Shown here: positions 31,970 through 39,639 of the stretch, one piece after another | Layout: every line of letters begins with the position of its first letter | Numbering within the stretch: the first letter of the stretch is position 1 | DNA from: Gracilibacteraceae bacterium | Lineage (GTDB): Bacteria > Bacillota > Desulfitobacteriia > Desulfitobacteriales > Syntrophobotulaceae | Assembly: GCA_031266805.1 (NCBI GenBank) | Contig: JAISAH010000130.1 | Coordinates: forward strand, 1-39,639 | Length of the DNA: 39,639 nt | Direction: 5' to 3' | Notes under the pieces: generated by a model | Seen by the model: the letters and a program-made list of their open reading frames with translations, nothing else | What the model was told of the DNA's origin: nothing | Database searches by the model: none | Program-made: the position numbers and the translations under genes

Positions 31970-32977
31970 TCAGACCGGATCGTACCGGCGGGGAGCGCCA
32001 AGGCCAAGCATCTCTCTGGCTTGGGCGACTGTAGCGATCGGGCGGCCCAGTTCCCTGGCGACCCGCACGACCCGCTCCACCAACTGAGCGTTGCTCGCCG
32101 CCGGTTGTTTGGGCCCGTACATCGGATTGTCTTCCATGCCCACGCGGATATGATGGCCGAGAATTATGCCCAGCGTCACCATAGCGTTCTGACTGCCGCC
32201 GATACCGATGATGCTAAACAGAGTCTCCGCCGGCAGGATTCGGGCCGCCTGCAACATGATCTCCACGGTCGGATAAAGACCGGTGCCGCCGAACAGCATT
32301 TGCACCCAATAAGGTTTATCCAAAACCCCGGCGCTTATCATATTGTAGATATGCTTGGCGTTGTGCATGTCAAACATTTCCAGCTCCGGCTTGATCCCGT
32401 TTTTACGCATTTCCCGCGCGGTTTCAATGCAGTCGTCCCACGTCATAAGATAGTCCATATGGTAGTCGACCGCCGGGCGGGGGCATTTGAGCGGCGCTTC
32501 CCGATCCTTTGTGGAGTTCAAATGAGTCAGAGAGGTAATATCCATGCTGGCCAATTCCGGCCGGGCGGCGATCGACGGCCAAATCGGGTCGGAAACCGTT
32601 TTTTCTTCCTTGAAGATCTGGCGGCCGCCCATACAGGTGTTGTTGATGATCACATCCGGGCATTTTTGCCGTACCAGATAGTTGACTTCCTGAAAGTCTC
32701 TGGGCTTACTCGTCGTCGCGTAAAGGTGGAGCGGGTCGCGGGCATGGATATGCACCGACACAGCTCCGGCATTATAGGCGTCATAAGCCGCCCCCGCCTG
32801 TTCTTCCGCGCTCTCCGGCAGATTGGGATTGGCTTCTTTGCCGTGGACGCCGCCGCTGAGAGCGCAGCTGATGATCATAGGAGACATTTTTGTCAGACCG
32901 TGACGAGCAATCTTGTTCACATAGTCCATTGTTTCCCGATAACTGCCTAACAGATAATCCTTGATTCCTTCCGTCAT
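31970..32977 (-). CDS. 3-keto-acid cleavage enzyme (BKACE, Kce family)
   Basis: The 335-residue zinc enzyme condenses a beta-keto acid with acetyl-CoA and cleaves it to acetoacetate plus a shorter acyl-CoA. The metal histidines are His76 and His78 in VSVHIHARDP, and a conserved glutamate is in PELEMFDMH. Also typical are ISCALSGGVHG, INNTCMGG, and HHIRVGMEDN near the C-terminus. The protein has about 30 extra residues before the first strand (family members usually begin at the position of Ile35); the ATG behind GGAGGGG supports this longer form. The neighbours (3HCDH-like enzyme, CoA-transferases, thiolase) can supply its substrate and use its products. Confidence 0.92.
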   Translation of the reverse strand: MTEGIKDYLLGSYRETMDYVNKIARHGLTKMSPMIISCALSGGVHGKEANPNLPESAEEQAGAAYDAYNAGAVSVHIHARDPLHLYATTSKPRDFQEVNYLVRQKCPDVIINNTCMGGRQIFKEEKTVSDPIWPSIAARPELASMDITSLTHLNSTKDREAPLKCPRPAVDYHMDYLMTWDDCIETAREMRKNGIKPELEMFDMHNAKHIYNMISAGVLDKPYWVQMLFGGTGLYPTVEIMLQAARILPAETLFSIIGIGGSQNAMVTLGIILGHHIRVGMEDNPMYGPKQPAASNAQLVERVVRVARELGRPIATVAQAREMLGLGAPRRYDPV

Positions 32978-33054
32978 GAAACGCCCCTCCTTCGTTTGCG
33001 GTAACAGCTTTCGTTGCGGATCGCGTGATTGATGATATACCCTCAGTGATTTTA

Positions 33055-34104
33055 TTAGAATATATCCTCATAGCCTGCCAGTACATCGTCAAAACGCGAC
33101 AGGCAGCCCATATCGTTTACCCCCTTTCTGGCTTCGGCTTCTTTCACCAGCTCGACCACTCTGGTGTTCACCGGGGTGGCAATACCATGTTTTCGGCCAT
33201 ACGCCGCCACATGCCCGTTGATGAAATCAATTTCGGTGGGCAGCTTTTTTTCCAGATCTTGCAGCATACTGGCCTTGCCGTTCCGCCTGGGATCGTACCA
33301 ATGGAAAAAGATTTCCCTGACCCTGCGCATCTCACTTCTGTTTTTCCAGTACAAACTTTCAATATCGGTGTCAAAGGCGGTCAGCATCTTATGGCCTTCG
33401 GCATGGCACACCTCAAGGCACTCTTTGGCAATTATCGCTTTCGCCGTCAGGGCTTTAGGGTTGTCGATTACCTCGCCGTAGGTGCAGTTCAGCGCGGCGG
33501 AAAGACCGCTGCCAGAAGCGTTGACAAGCAACTTGGTCCAGCGCGCGTCCATCAAGTCTTCCATCACATTGCACTTGCCCACGTTGTCCAGTATGGTGGC
33601 CACTGCCTTTATACGCGGGGTAATGCCGCCGCTTAGCTCGCCCAAGTCAAAGGCGGCCTTCTTAAACGCATCGTAGGGAGCTATTTCAGCCGAAACACCC
33701 GGCGAAAGCCAAGTGCCCGGAAAGAGCATGGCGCCGCCTATGGTACGCTCCTGCCCCACCGTCTCGGCCACCGAAGGTTCGGGGATGCCGTTCTGCAGCG
33801 CGCACACTATGCTATCTTCGTTCAAATATTTCAGCAGATTGGGAAGAACCACCGGGTTGGTAGTTTGTTTGTTAAGCAGAAACACCAAGTCGTAAATCCC
33901 TTCCATTTTGTCCGGGGTAAAGGCTTTCACCGAAATGGTAAAGGTTTTATCATCCTCCACATGTTTTATCGTGGCTCCTCTTTCCTGCATGGCCGCCACA
34001 TGCTCTTTGTTGGCGTCATACATCAACACGTCACAACCTGCCTTTGTCAGGTACGCGCCAATAATCGTACCCATCGAACCAGCGCCAATAACTGCAATTC
34101 TCAT
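33055..34104 (-). CDS. Ketopantoate reductase family (ApbA/PanE) oxidoreductase
   Basis: At 349 residues it is longer than the usual 300-310 of PanE. The N-terminal NAD(P) site VIGAGSMGTIIGAYLTKAG is standard, followed by FLLNKQTTNP and CALQNGIPEP, and the catalytic lysine region DARWTKLLVNASGSGLSA. Many ApbA/PanE homologues in catabolic operons are not pantoate enzymes but reduce or oxidise other 2-keto or hydroxy acids. The operon position, between a TRAP binding protein and BKACE, supports such a role. It starts 19 bases after the stop of copy 2 of dctP. Confidence 0.9.
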   Translation of the reverse strand: MRIAVIGAGSMGTIIGAYLTKAGCDVLMYDANKEHVAAMQERGATIKHVEDDKTFTISVKAFTPDKMEGIYDLVFLLNKQTTNPVVLPNLLKYLNEDSIVCALQNGIPEPSVAETVGQERTIGGAMLFPGTWLSPGVSAEIAPYDAFKKAAFDLGELSGGITPRIKAVATILDNVGKCNVMEDLMDARWTKLLVNASGSGLSAALNCTYGEVIDNPKALTAKAIIAKECLEVCHAEGHKMLTAFDTDIESLYWKNRSEMRRVREIFFHWYDPRRNGKASMLQDLEKKLPTEIDFINGHVAAYGRKHGIATPVNTRVVELVKEAEARKGVNDMGCLSRFDDVLAGYEDIF

Positions 34105-34123
34105 AACAAAAACCCTTCCTGTT

Positions 34124-35239
34124 TCAGTTCAGCATCCATTGGGGCCAAGGCAAATCCATGGAATCGGAATATGCCGCATAGTTCTTCACGAATGCTTTCT
34201 GCGAATCGACGACCCGCTTCATCCAAGGATTGGTTTCGCATTTCTGCTCCAGCCATTCCTGAGCCCATTGGTTCATGGTGTTCACAGCGTCGTCGGAGAG
34301 AAGGCAAACTTCGATACCAGCTTCTTCGAAGAACTGCATAGCCTCAATGTTTTTCATCCTCTGGTCGCCAAAGTTGTTGAGGACGGCCTCGGCGCAGGCT
34401 GCTTCAACGACTGCCTTGAGGTCATCTGGCAGGTTGTCCCATCTATCCTGCCGGATAGCGATGGAATTATTACCGCCGGGCTGGTGTATACCGGGACGGA
34501 TGACATATTTTGCTACATCCTGGAAGCCCATGGAGCGGTCAAAATCCGGTGTAGAGTACTCACCGGCGTCGATAACGCCGCGCTCCAAACCGGGGACGAC
34601 TTCCGTGCCAGGCAGAGCAACCACGGAGATGCCATGGTCGGCGAGTACGCTGCCGAATATCGGCATGAATCGGACTGTCAAGCGTTGCATATCCTCGATC
34701 TCATGAATTGGCCTGTTGCTCCACAAGAAGTTTTCACCGTCTACGACACCGCTTAACAGGATATGCATATTCATGTCATAGCTATCAGCCATCTCCTGCC
34801 AAAGCTCCATACCGCCGCCATATCGAAACCACAGAGCCTGGTCGGTCGGACGGGCAAACAGGCCCGGCGTGGAGTTGAAGAGAGAGAAAGCCTCGTCAAT
34901 GCCGGTGAACTGTCCGGCATAAAAATTGATGCCGTCGACAATACCATCGCGCAGAGCGTTGCCCATTTCACTGGTGGGAAAAATGGCATCTGCCGGATAA
35001 TAGTCGATCTGTAACCGTCCGCCGGAAAGTTCCGTGATCCGCGCCATGAGATTTCTGGCATAGCTGTCGTTTGTGGTGCCGGCACTGTTGAATCCCTGGA
35101 TCTTCCAAGCAATGACCTCGTCAGCGGCCGGCACCGAATCCGAAGGCGCCGATGAAGGCGCATTAGCAGGCGAACTGCAACCGGCGGCAGCCATGAGACA
35201 GGCACAAAGGAAGCATAGGGACATCAGGATTTTTCTCAT
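34124..35239 (-). CDS. TRAP substrate-binding lipoprotein (DctP), TakP-like, copy 2
   Basis: This 371-residue protein is a close paralogue of the one at 30775-31884: nearly every conserved block is shared, such as GIVDGINFYAGQFTGIDEA against GIVDGVNFYGGQLTGIDEA, and the C-terminal DLPWPQWML. The ATG at 35239 follows GGGGAGG and gives a lipoprotein signal with lipobox AAAGC. There is no second dctQM set beside it, so it probably shares the permease pair encoded downstream. The two may bind different but related acids. They most likely arose by tandem duplication. Confidence 0.92.
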   Translation of the reverse strand: MRKILMSLCFLCACLMAAAGCSSPANAPSSAPSDSVPAADEVIAWKIQGFNSAGTTNDSYARNLMARITELSGGRLQIDYYPADAIFPTSEMGNALRDGIVDGINFYAGQFTGIDEAFSLFNSTPGLFARPTDQALWFRYGGGMELWQEMADSYDMNMHILLSGVVDGENFLWSNRPIHEIEDMQRLTVRFMPIFGSVLADHGISVVALPGTEVVPGLERGVIDAGEYSTPDFDRSMGFQDVAKYVIRPGIHQPGGNNSIAIRQDRWDNLPDDLKAVVEAACAEAVLNNFGDQRMKNIEAMQFFEEAGIEVCLLSDDAVNTMNQWAQEWLEQKCETNPWMKRVVDSQKAFVKNYAAYSDSMDLPWPQWMLN

Positions 35240-35274
35240 TGAGGGCCTCCCCTTTTTTAATGTCGCTCGGTCGT

Positions 35275-36588
35275 TCAATAGACGCCGGCTGCTTTGGCCT
35301 CATCTGTGAGCATGTCGCGAAAATCAGGATGCGCCAAGCTGATCATTGCCCGGATACGGCCTTGCATACTCAGGGGTTTCAGATTAACGCAACCGAACTC
35401 TGTAGCAACATATTGCACATCGGAGCGGGATGTGGTTACAGCCGATCCAGGCGGCAGATGCGTGACGATGCGGCTTGATCGCCCGTTCTTGGTCTCATAA
35501 GTCGAAGCGATGGCAATAAACGATTTTCCTCCTTTCGACAGTTGGGCGCCGCGGACAAAATCAACCTGACCTCCGATTGCGCTGTGCTGCCGCCCGGCGA
35601 TATTGTCCGCGCAGACCTGGCCTAAGATGTCAATCGCCATGGCCGTATTGATGGAGATCATGTTGTCGTTCCTGGCTATGACCGCAGGATCATTGACAAG
35701 AAGCGACGGCATAAAGTACACGTCGGGATTGTGATCAAGGAACCGGTACAGGTCTTTTGACCCCAAGGCAAAACTGGTTACCGTTTTATGCGGCAGATAC
35801 TGTTTGCGTGAATTGTTCACAATTCCCATTTGCATGAGTTCCATCAAAGAATCTGAGATCATTTCCGAATGGATTCCCAAGTCGTTTTTCTTTTTTAACC
35901 CGTAGCCCACAGCAGTGGCGACTCCGCCTGTTCCCAACTGGATGCAGGCGCCGTCGGATATTTGCTCCAGCAAGTAATTAGAAATACTCTGCATCACCTC
36001 GTCTATCGGGATACTCGTCTCAAGTCCCGGCATATCCTCGTCGACTTCGACGATTGCGTCCGCTTCAGAGACATGGATCAGGTTTTGCTCGCCGTACACA
36101 TACGGCATTTGCCTGTTGACCTGCAGGACAATGGATTTGGCCGCTTCTCTGACAAAAGTGTGCATTGATACTCCGGCAGAGCCGAAACTCATATAGCCGC
36201 TCTCATCCGGGGAAGAAACATGTAAAAAAGCTACATCCGCCGGCGCTGTCCGCTTGCAAAAAATATCAACCTCACTGTAGGACAGGCTCGTATAATCCGC
36301 GAGCCCGCGTTTCTGCATCTGGCGTTCAGACGGACCCATAAAAAACGTGAGGCATTTGAAAGCTCTTGGGTTCTTCCCGCTAAAGAGAGAGTTGGGGTGA
36401 GTCACCATAAAACAAGCTATGGTAACATTTTCCACTTCGTTCTCACGCGCGCTAAGCGCCTCTGATAATGTGTAGGCAATACTCGAAGAACAGCCAATAT
36501 ACACGATGTCGCCGCTTTTGACAGCTTTCGCCGCTTCCTGCGGCGTTTTCAGCTTTTCTTTGTATTCCTTTTCCCATGACAGACTCAT
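35275..36588 (-). CDS. Acetyl-CoA hydrolase/transferase family CoA-transferase
   Basis: A 437-residue single-chain CoA-transferase of the 4-hydroxybutyrate / butyryl-CoA:acetate type. The catalytic glutamate is Glu242 in GIHSEMISD, and GGVATAVGYGL (CoA-loop region) and IGGQVDFVRGAQLSKGG near the C-terminus are conserved. The residue after ISD is Ser where many homologues have Gly. The enzyme would move CoA between acetyl-CoA and a carboxylate, activating a substrate without ATP. It follows the thiolase gene by 27 bases with ribosome site CAGGAG. The acceptor acid is unknown. Confidence 0.9.
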   Translation of the reverse strand: MSLSWEKEYKEKLKTPQEAAKAVKSGDIVYIGCSSSIAYTLSEALSARENEVENVTIACFMVTHPNSLFSGKNPRAFKCLTFFMGPSERQMQKRGLADYTSLSYSEVDIFCKRTAPADVAFLHVSSPDESGYMSFGSAGVSMHTFVREAAKSIVLQVNRQMPYVYGEQNLIHVSEADAIVEVDEDMPGLETSIPIDEVMQSISNYLLEQISDGACIQLGTGGVATAVGYGLKKKNDLGIHSEMISDSLMELMQMGIVNNSRKQYLPHKTVTSFALGSKDLYRFLDHNPDVYFMPSLLVNDPAVIARNDNMISINTAMAIDILGQVCADNIAGRQHSAIGGQVDFVRGAQLSKGGKSFIAIASTYETKNGRSSRIVTHLPPGSAVTTSRSDVQYVATEFGCVNLKPLSMQGRIRAMISLAHPDFRDMLTDEAKAAGVY

Positions 36589-36615
36589 TGGTATTTCTCC
36601 TGTTCCGTGAAATGA

Positions 36616-37806
36616 TCAACCTGTCATTTTTTCCACGATAACTGTGGTCCCCATCCCGCCGCCGATGCATAAAGTAGCGAGACCGAGGCGACTCTCAGGA
36701 CGGCGCGCCATCTCATACAGCAATGTTACAATAATGCGCGCTCCCGAGCAGCCGATAGGATGACCCAAAGCCACCGCGCCGCCGTTCACATTGACCTTGG
36801 TCATGTCGAAGCCAAGGTCCCGGGCGACTGCGACTGACTGCGCGGCGAAAGCCTCATTCGCTTCGATCAGATCCATATCGTCAATACCGCGGCCTGCTTT
36901 TTTCAGAGCATTTTTGGTAGCCGATACAGGCCCGATGCCCATAACACGGGGATCAACGCCGCTCTGCCCCCAGCTGATAAGCTTGGCCATAGGCCTTAGG
37001 TTATACTTTTGCACAGCTGCTTCTGAGGCGATCAACATAGCGGCGGCGCCGTCATTGAGACCGGAAGCGTTGCCGGCGGTCACACGGCCGCCGTCCGGCA
37101 TGAACGCCGGTTTGAGTCTGGCGAGACTGGCTGCGCTTGGGTCCGGTCTGGGAAACTCATCGACTTTGAAGTTTACTGATTCTTTTTTTACCTTCACCGG
37201 GATCGCCACGATCTCCGCGTCGAACAGGCCCGCAGACTGGGCGGCAGCCGTCTTCTGCTGCGAAGAAAGAGCAAAAGCGTCCAGCTCCTCGCGGCTGATC
37301 CCCCACTCATCACAAATATTCTCCGCCGTGATCCCCATATGGTAATCATGAAACGCGTCCGTCAACCCATCCTGGATCATCGTGTCGACCAGCGTACTCA
37401 AACCCATGCGGGCGCCCCAGCGATACGAGGGAGCAACATATGGCGACGCTGACATATTTTCCGCCCCGCCGGCAACAATAATATCCGCGTCGCCCGCCCC
37501 GATAGCGCGGGCGCCTTCGATCAAGCTTTTCATACCTGAACCGCAAACCATGCCCACGGTAAACGCCGGGGTTCCGACAGAAAGCCCGGCCTTTATGGCT
37601 ATCTGCCTTGCCACATTCTGCCCCAATCCCGCCGTCAGCACGCATCCCATAATCACTTCATCAACTTGCTCCGGTTTAACACCGCTTCGAGTCAGAGTCT
37701 CCCTGACGACAGCCGCGCCCAGATCGACCACTGGCGTGTCTTTCAGCGCTCCGCCAAAACTGCCGATCGCTGTACGGCAGCCATTGACTATATAAACACT
37801 CTGCAT
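36616..37806 (-). CDS. Acetyl-CoA C-acetyltransferase (thiolase)
   Basis: The 396-residue thiolase has the nucleophilic cysteine Cys88 in VGMVCGSGMKSL, the ENMSASPY loop, NEAFAAQSVAVAR, and the GHPIGCSGARI and CIGGGMGTT motifs holding the catalytic histidine and second cysteine. It splits acetoacetyl-CoA to two acetyl-CoA (or the reverse). The ATG at 37806 is favoured by GAGGG just upstream over an in-frame codon four residues earlier. It lies between the two kinds of CoA-transferase genes, the usual arrangement for acetoacetate use. Confidence 0.96.
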   Translation of the reverse strand: MQSVYIVNGCRTAIGSFGGALKDTPVVDLGAAVVRETLTRSGVKPEQVDEVIMGCVLTAGLGQNVARQIAIKAGLSVGTPAFTVGMVCGSGMKSLIEGARAIGAGDADIIVAGGAENMSASPYVAPSYRWGARMGLSTLVDTMIQDGLTDAFHDYHMGITAENICDEWGISREELDAFALSSQQKTAAAQSAGLFDAEIVAIPVKVKKESVNFKVDEFPRPDPSAASLARLKPAFMPDGGRVTAGNASGLNDGAAAMLIASEAAVQKYNLRPMAKLISWGQSGVDPRVMGIGPVSATKNALKKAGRGIDDMDLIEANEAFAAQSVAVARDLGFDMTKVNVNGGAVALGHPIGCSGARIIVTLLYEMARRPESRLGLATLCIGGGMGTTVIVEKMTG

Positions 37807-37836
37807 ATTCACCCTCAACTAATCTGATGTCCGCCC

Positions 37837-38496
37837 TCAGGACTCCATCGTTTTCAAACCGGCACTGACAATCAGAGACGCTTCCGTGACCGCCCGAACT
37901 TCCTCAACAGTAAAGTCCGGGTTGATCTCAGTTAAGATCAGGCCTTGCTCCGCCACTTCAATGACAGCCATTTCTGTGATGATCAACGTCACGACTCCCA
38001 CGGCGGTCAAAGGCAAGCGGCATTGTTTCAGTATTTTTGGCGCGCCTTTCTGCGTGTGTTCCATCGCGACAATGACTTTTTTGGCGCCCACCACCAGATC
38101 CATCGCGCCGCCCATGCCGGGAACCATCTTGCCCGGAACGATCCAATTAGCGATATTGCCGTGTTCATCGACTTCAAGCGCGCCGAGTACTGTGGCGTCA
38201 ACATGGCCGCCGCGAATGAGAGAAAACGAGACGGACGAATCAATGAAGCAGCCGCCAGGAGCGACGGCGGAAGGCCTGCCGCCGGCGTCAACCACATACA
38301 GCGGCTCGCTGCCGGCGGCGCCGGTGACGCCCACGCCGATGATCCCGTTTTCCGATTGCAGAATCACATGCACGTCTGCGGGAAGATAATCCGGGACCAT
38401 AGTCGGCAGGCCGATGCCGAGATTGACGACATCCCCGTCTTTCAGCTCTTTGGCGACTCGCGCGGCAATATAGCCTTTGATCATATCCTTGTCCAT
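37837..38496 (-). CDS. 3-oxoacid CoA-transferase, subunit B
   Basis: This 219-residue subunit carries the catalytic glutamate Glu49 in [11 protein letters not shown] and the [13 protein letters not shown] and [20 protein letters not shown] signatures of the B subunit. With subunit A it transfers CoA from an acyl-CoA to acetoacetate or another 3-oxo acid. Its start codon overlaps the stop of subunit A (TGATG), so the subunits are made in step. A GGAGG lies inside the end of the A gene. Confidence 0.95.
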   Translation of the reverse strand: MDKDMIKGYIAARVAKELKDGDVVNLGIGLPTMVPDYLPADVHVILQSENGIIGVGVTGAAGSEPLYVVDAGGRPSAVAPGGCFIDSSVSFSLIRGGHVDATVLGALEVDEHGNIANWIVPGKMVPGMGGAMDLVVGAKKVIVAMEHTQKGAPKILKQCRLPLTAVGVVTLIITEMAVIEVAEQGLILTEINPDFTVEEVRAVTEASLIVSAGLKTMES

Positions 38497-39185
38497 CACA
38501 TCCGACCTCCGTCCACGATATAATCCACGAATACGCCCGACGTCATGACGTTCTCCGGCTCTATCCCCCCGATCTCCACAATATGATCCGCTTCGGCAAT
38601 GACCACATCCGCCGCGGTAGCCATAACCATATTGAAATTGCGGGTCGTCCCTTTATACCAAATATTACCATTAACGTCGGCTTGATGGCCACTGATTATC
38701 GCAAAATCCGCGCGGAGCGGCTTCATGAGCAAATAGGACTTTCCGCCGATCTCCTGAACCAATTCGACATATTCCGACTTATTCTGAACGACAGTGCCAA
38801 CCCCAGTCGGCGTCAAAACACCGCCCAAGCCCGCGCCGCCGGCGCGAATCATCTCAACCAGCGAACCTTGAGGAATGAGATCCAAGTCTAAGGATCCTTC
38901 GCTCATCTGCCGGGCGACTTCCGGATTGAGGCCCACATGCGACGCGATTAGGCGCTTGATCTGGCGATTATGGACGAGCTTGGCCACCCCGTAGTATTCC
39001 TCGCCCAGCGGCCCGCCTGGCATTGCCGCGTCGTTGCCGATCATTGTAAAACCGCTTTTACCGCTCTTGCTCAAGGCGTCAATAATTTTATGCGCGTTGC
39101 CGCAGCCCATAAAACCGCCGAACATAATGCGCGCCCCATCAGAAATGAGAGCGACAGCGTCTTCAATCGAAATCAGTTTTCCCAT
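38496..39185 (-). CDS. 3-oxoacid CoA-transferase, subunit A
   Basis: The 229-residue alpha subunit starts [17 protein letters not shown] and includes [27 protein letters not shown] and [19 protein letters not shown], all typical of AtoD/ScoA-type subunits. The ATG at 39185 gives the normal family N-terminus; the reading frame extends to 39254 but that part overlaps the upstream gene and lacks a ribosome site. It binds CoA and pairs with the B subunit encoded directly downstream. Confidence 0.95.
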   Translation of the reverse strand: MGKLISIEDAVALISDGARIMFGGFMGCGNAHKIIDALSKSGKSGFTMIGNDAAMPGGPLGEEYYGVAKLVHNRQIKRLIASHVGLNPEVARQMSEGSLDLDLIPQGSLVEMIRAGGAGLGGVLTPTGVGTVVQNKSEYVELVQEIGGKSYLLMKPLRADFAIISGHQADVNGNIWYKGTTRNFNMVMATAADVVIAEADHIVEIGGIEPENVMTSGVFVDYIVDGGRM

Positions 39186-39210
39186 ATCAATACCCCGCCT
39201 GTTACTGTCT

Positions 39211-39639
39211 TCAACCCCACTGCCAATTGATCTTTCTGGTATTCGGCGTCCCATGCACGCTGTCGATCCACAGGCACTGACTGGAAGCCGAGCCCCAACC
39301 GCCGGATACTAAAATCTGCAGACCTTGGCCGGGCATCATGGCCGGTACCAATGACTCGTCGTCATCCGGATCCGCCACCTTGCTCCAATGGTTTTTGTAA
39401 GTTACAGACAAACCGCCTGTGCGTTTCACATCGCCCACTCGCCGCTTGCACATGTCGATCACAGCGTCCCGGAATTTGATCTTGTCCCAGCCTTGCTCGG
39501 TAAGCAGTTTCACCGCCTGGGGATTGATGACGAAGATCTTCGGATTGGCAGCCCGGAAGTTGCCAAGCTGGATAATGGAATCCTTGATGACGAACATGCT
39601 GTTCTCAAAGGTCTGGTTGCCGATAGCCGCGTTGATCTG
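39211..39639 (-). CDS. Partial gene: protein related to the C-terminal domain of the UGSC fusion protein
   Basis: The frame is open from the window edge to a stop at 39211, giving 142 C-terminal residues; the start lies beyond the window. It contains INAAIGNQTFENS, VKLLTEQGWDK and LQILVSGGWGSASS. These line up weakly with AVNTVIGRALR, IIAKHGWNKQDV and RIIVTGGEATKSS in the second half of the 551-residue UGSC protein at 23761-25416. The relationship is by eye and remote. It is the first visible gene of the minus-strand cluster and lies 25 bases before subunit A of the CoA-transferase. Function unknown. Confidence 0.6.
   Translation of the reverse strand, partial: QINAAIGNQTFENSMFVIKDSIIQLGNFRAANPKIFVINPQAVKLLTEQGWDKIKFRDAVIDMCKRRVGDVKRTGGLSVTYKNHWSKVADPDDDESLVPAMMPGQGLQILVSGGWGSASSQCLWIDSVHGTPNTRKINWQWG

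Noticed and set aside
31760-32950. Long plus-strand frame opposite dctP and BKACE
   Set aside because: Crosses two well-supported genes and their gap; no ribosome site or family motif.

Overview
The window looks like a chromosomal segment from an anaerobic Bacillota (Firmicutes) species of fairly high GC, possibly from the Negativicutes or Clostridia. The grounds are an FMN-riboswitch ribD-ribE-ribBA-ribH operon, a NUDIX-xerD-purine nucleoside phosphorylase run, strong GGAGG ribosome sites, a stand-alone roughly 640-residue aconitase, and abundant TRAP transporter, CoA-transferase and BKACE genes. The phylum-level call is inference. No rRNA, tRNA, CRISPR array, insertion sequence or phage gene was seen.

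Layout. (1) Bases 1-852, minus strand: the 5' part of a glycosyltransferase gene that runs off the window, preceded by a 77-residue hypothetical protein. (2) Bases 1144-6916, plus strand: a PAS/sigma-54 activator, then a clear -24/-12 promoter at 2759-2775 driving a creatinase-like M24 protein and a TRAP transporter (DctQ, DctM, DctP). A broken MFS transporter follows. (3) Bases 7830-12135, plus: a sigma-70 promoter, an FMN riboswitch and a terminator, then the complete riboflavin operon and a RidA protein. (4) Bases 12132-16345, plus: a second promoter, then NUDIX hydrolase, XerD-type recombinase, purine nucleoside phosphorylase, a PTS-EIIC-like membrane protein and CoaE. (5) Bases 39639-16325, minus: about 23 kb of co-directional catabolic genes that continue past the window edge.

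In transcription order the catabolic cluster holds: a UGSC-associated C-terminal-domain protein (partial), two CoA-transferase subunits, thiolase, an acetyl-CoA hydrolase/transferase-type enzyme, a TRAP binding protein, a ketopantoate-reductase-like enzyme, BKACE, a second TRAP binding protein with DctQ and DctM, a 3-hydroxyacyl-CoA-dehydrogenase-like enzyme, an AtoE-like transporter, an MBL-fold hydrolase, a UGSC-family fusion protein, MmgE/PrpD, a DUF6282-like amidohydrolase, an SDR, a beta-hydroxyacid dehydrogenase, a frameshifted permease remnant, a D-2-hydroxyacid dehydrogenase and aconitase.

How it may work together (inference): TRAP import of an organic acid; oxidation of a 3-hydroxy acid to a 3-keto acid by the 3HCDH-like enzyme; acetyl-CoA-dependent cleavage by BKACE to acetoacetate plus a new acyl-CoA; CoA transfer to acetoacetate; and thiolysis to acetyl-CoA. 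This is the logic of aerobic L-carnitine degradation, but with CoA-transferases instead of a thioesterase. The second half, built around the UGSC/MmgE/DUF6282 genes, has no assigned chemistry and is the most likely place for an undescribed pathway.
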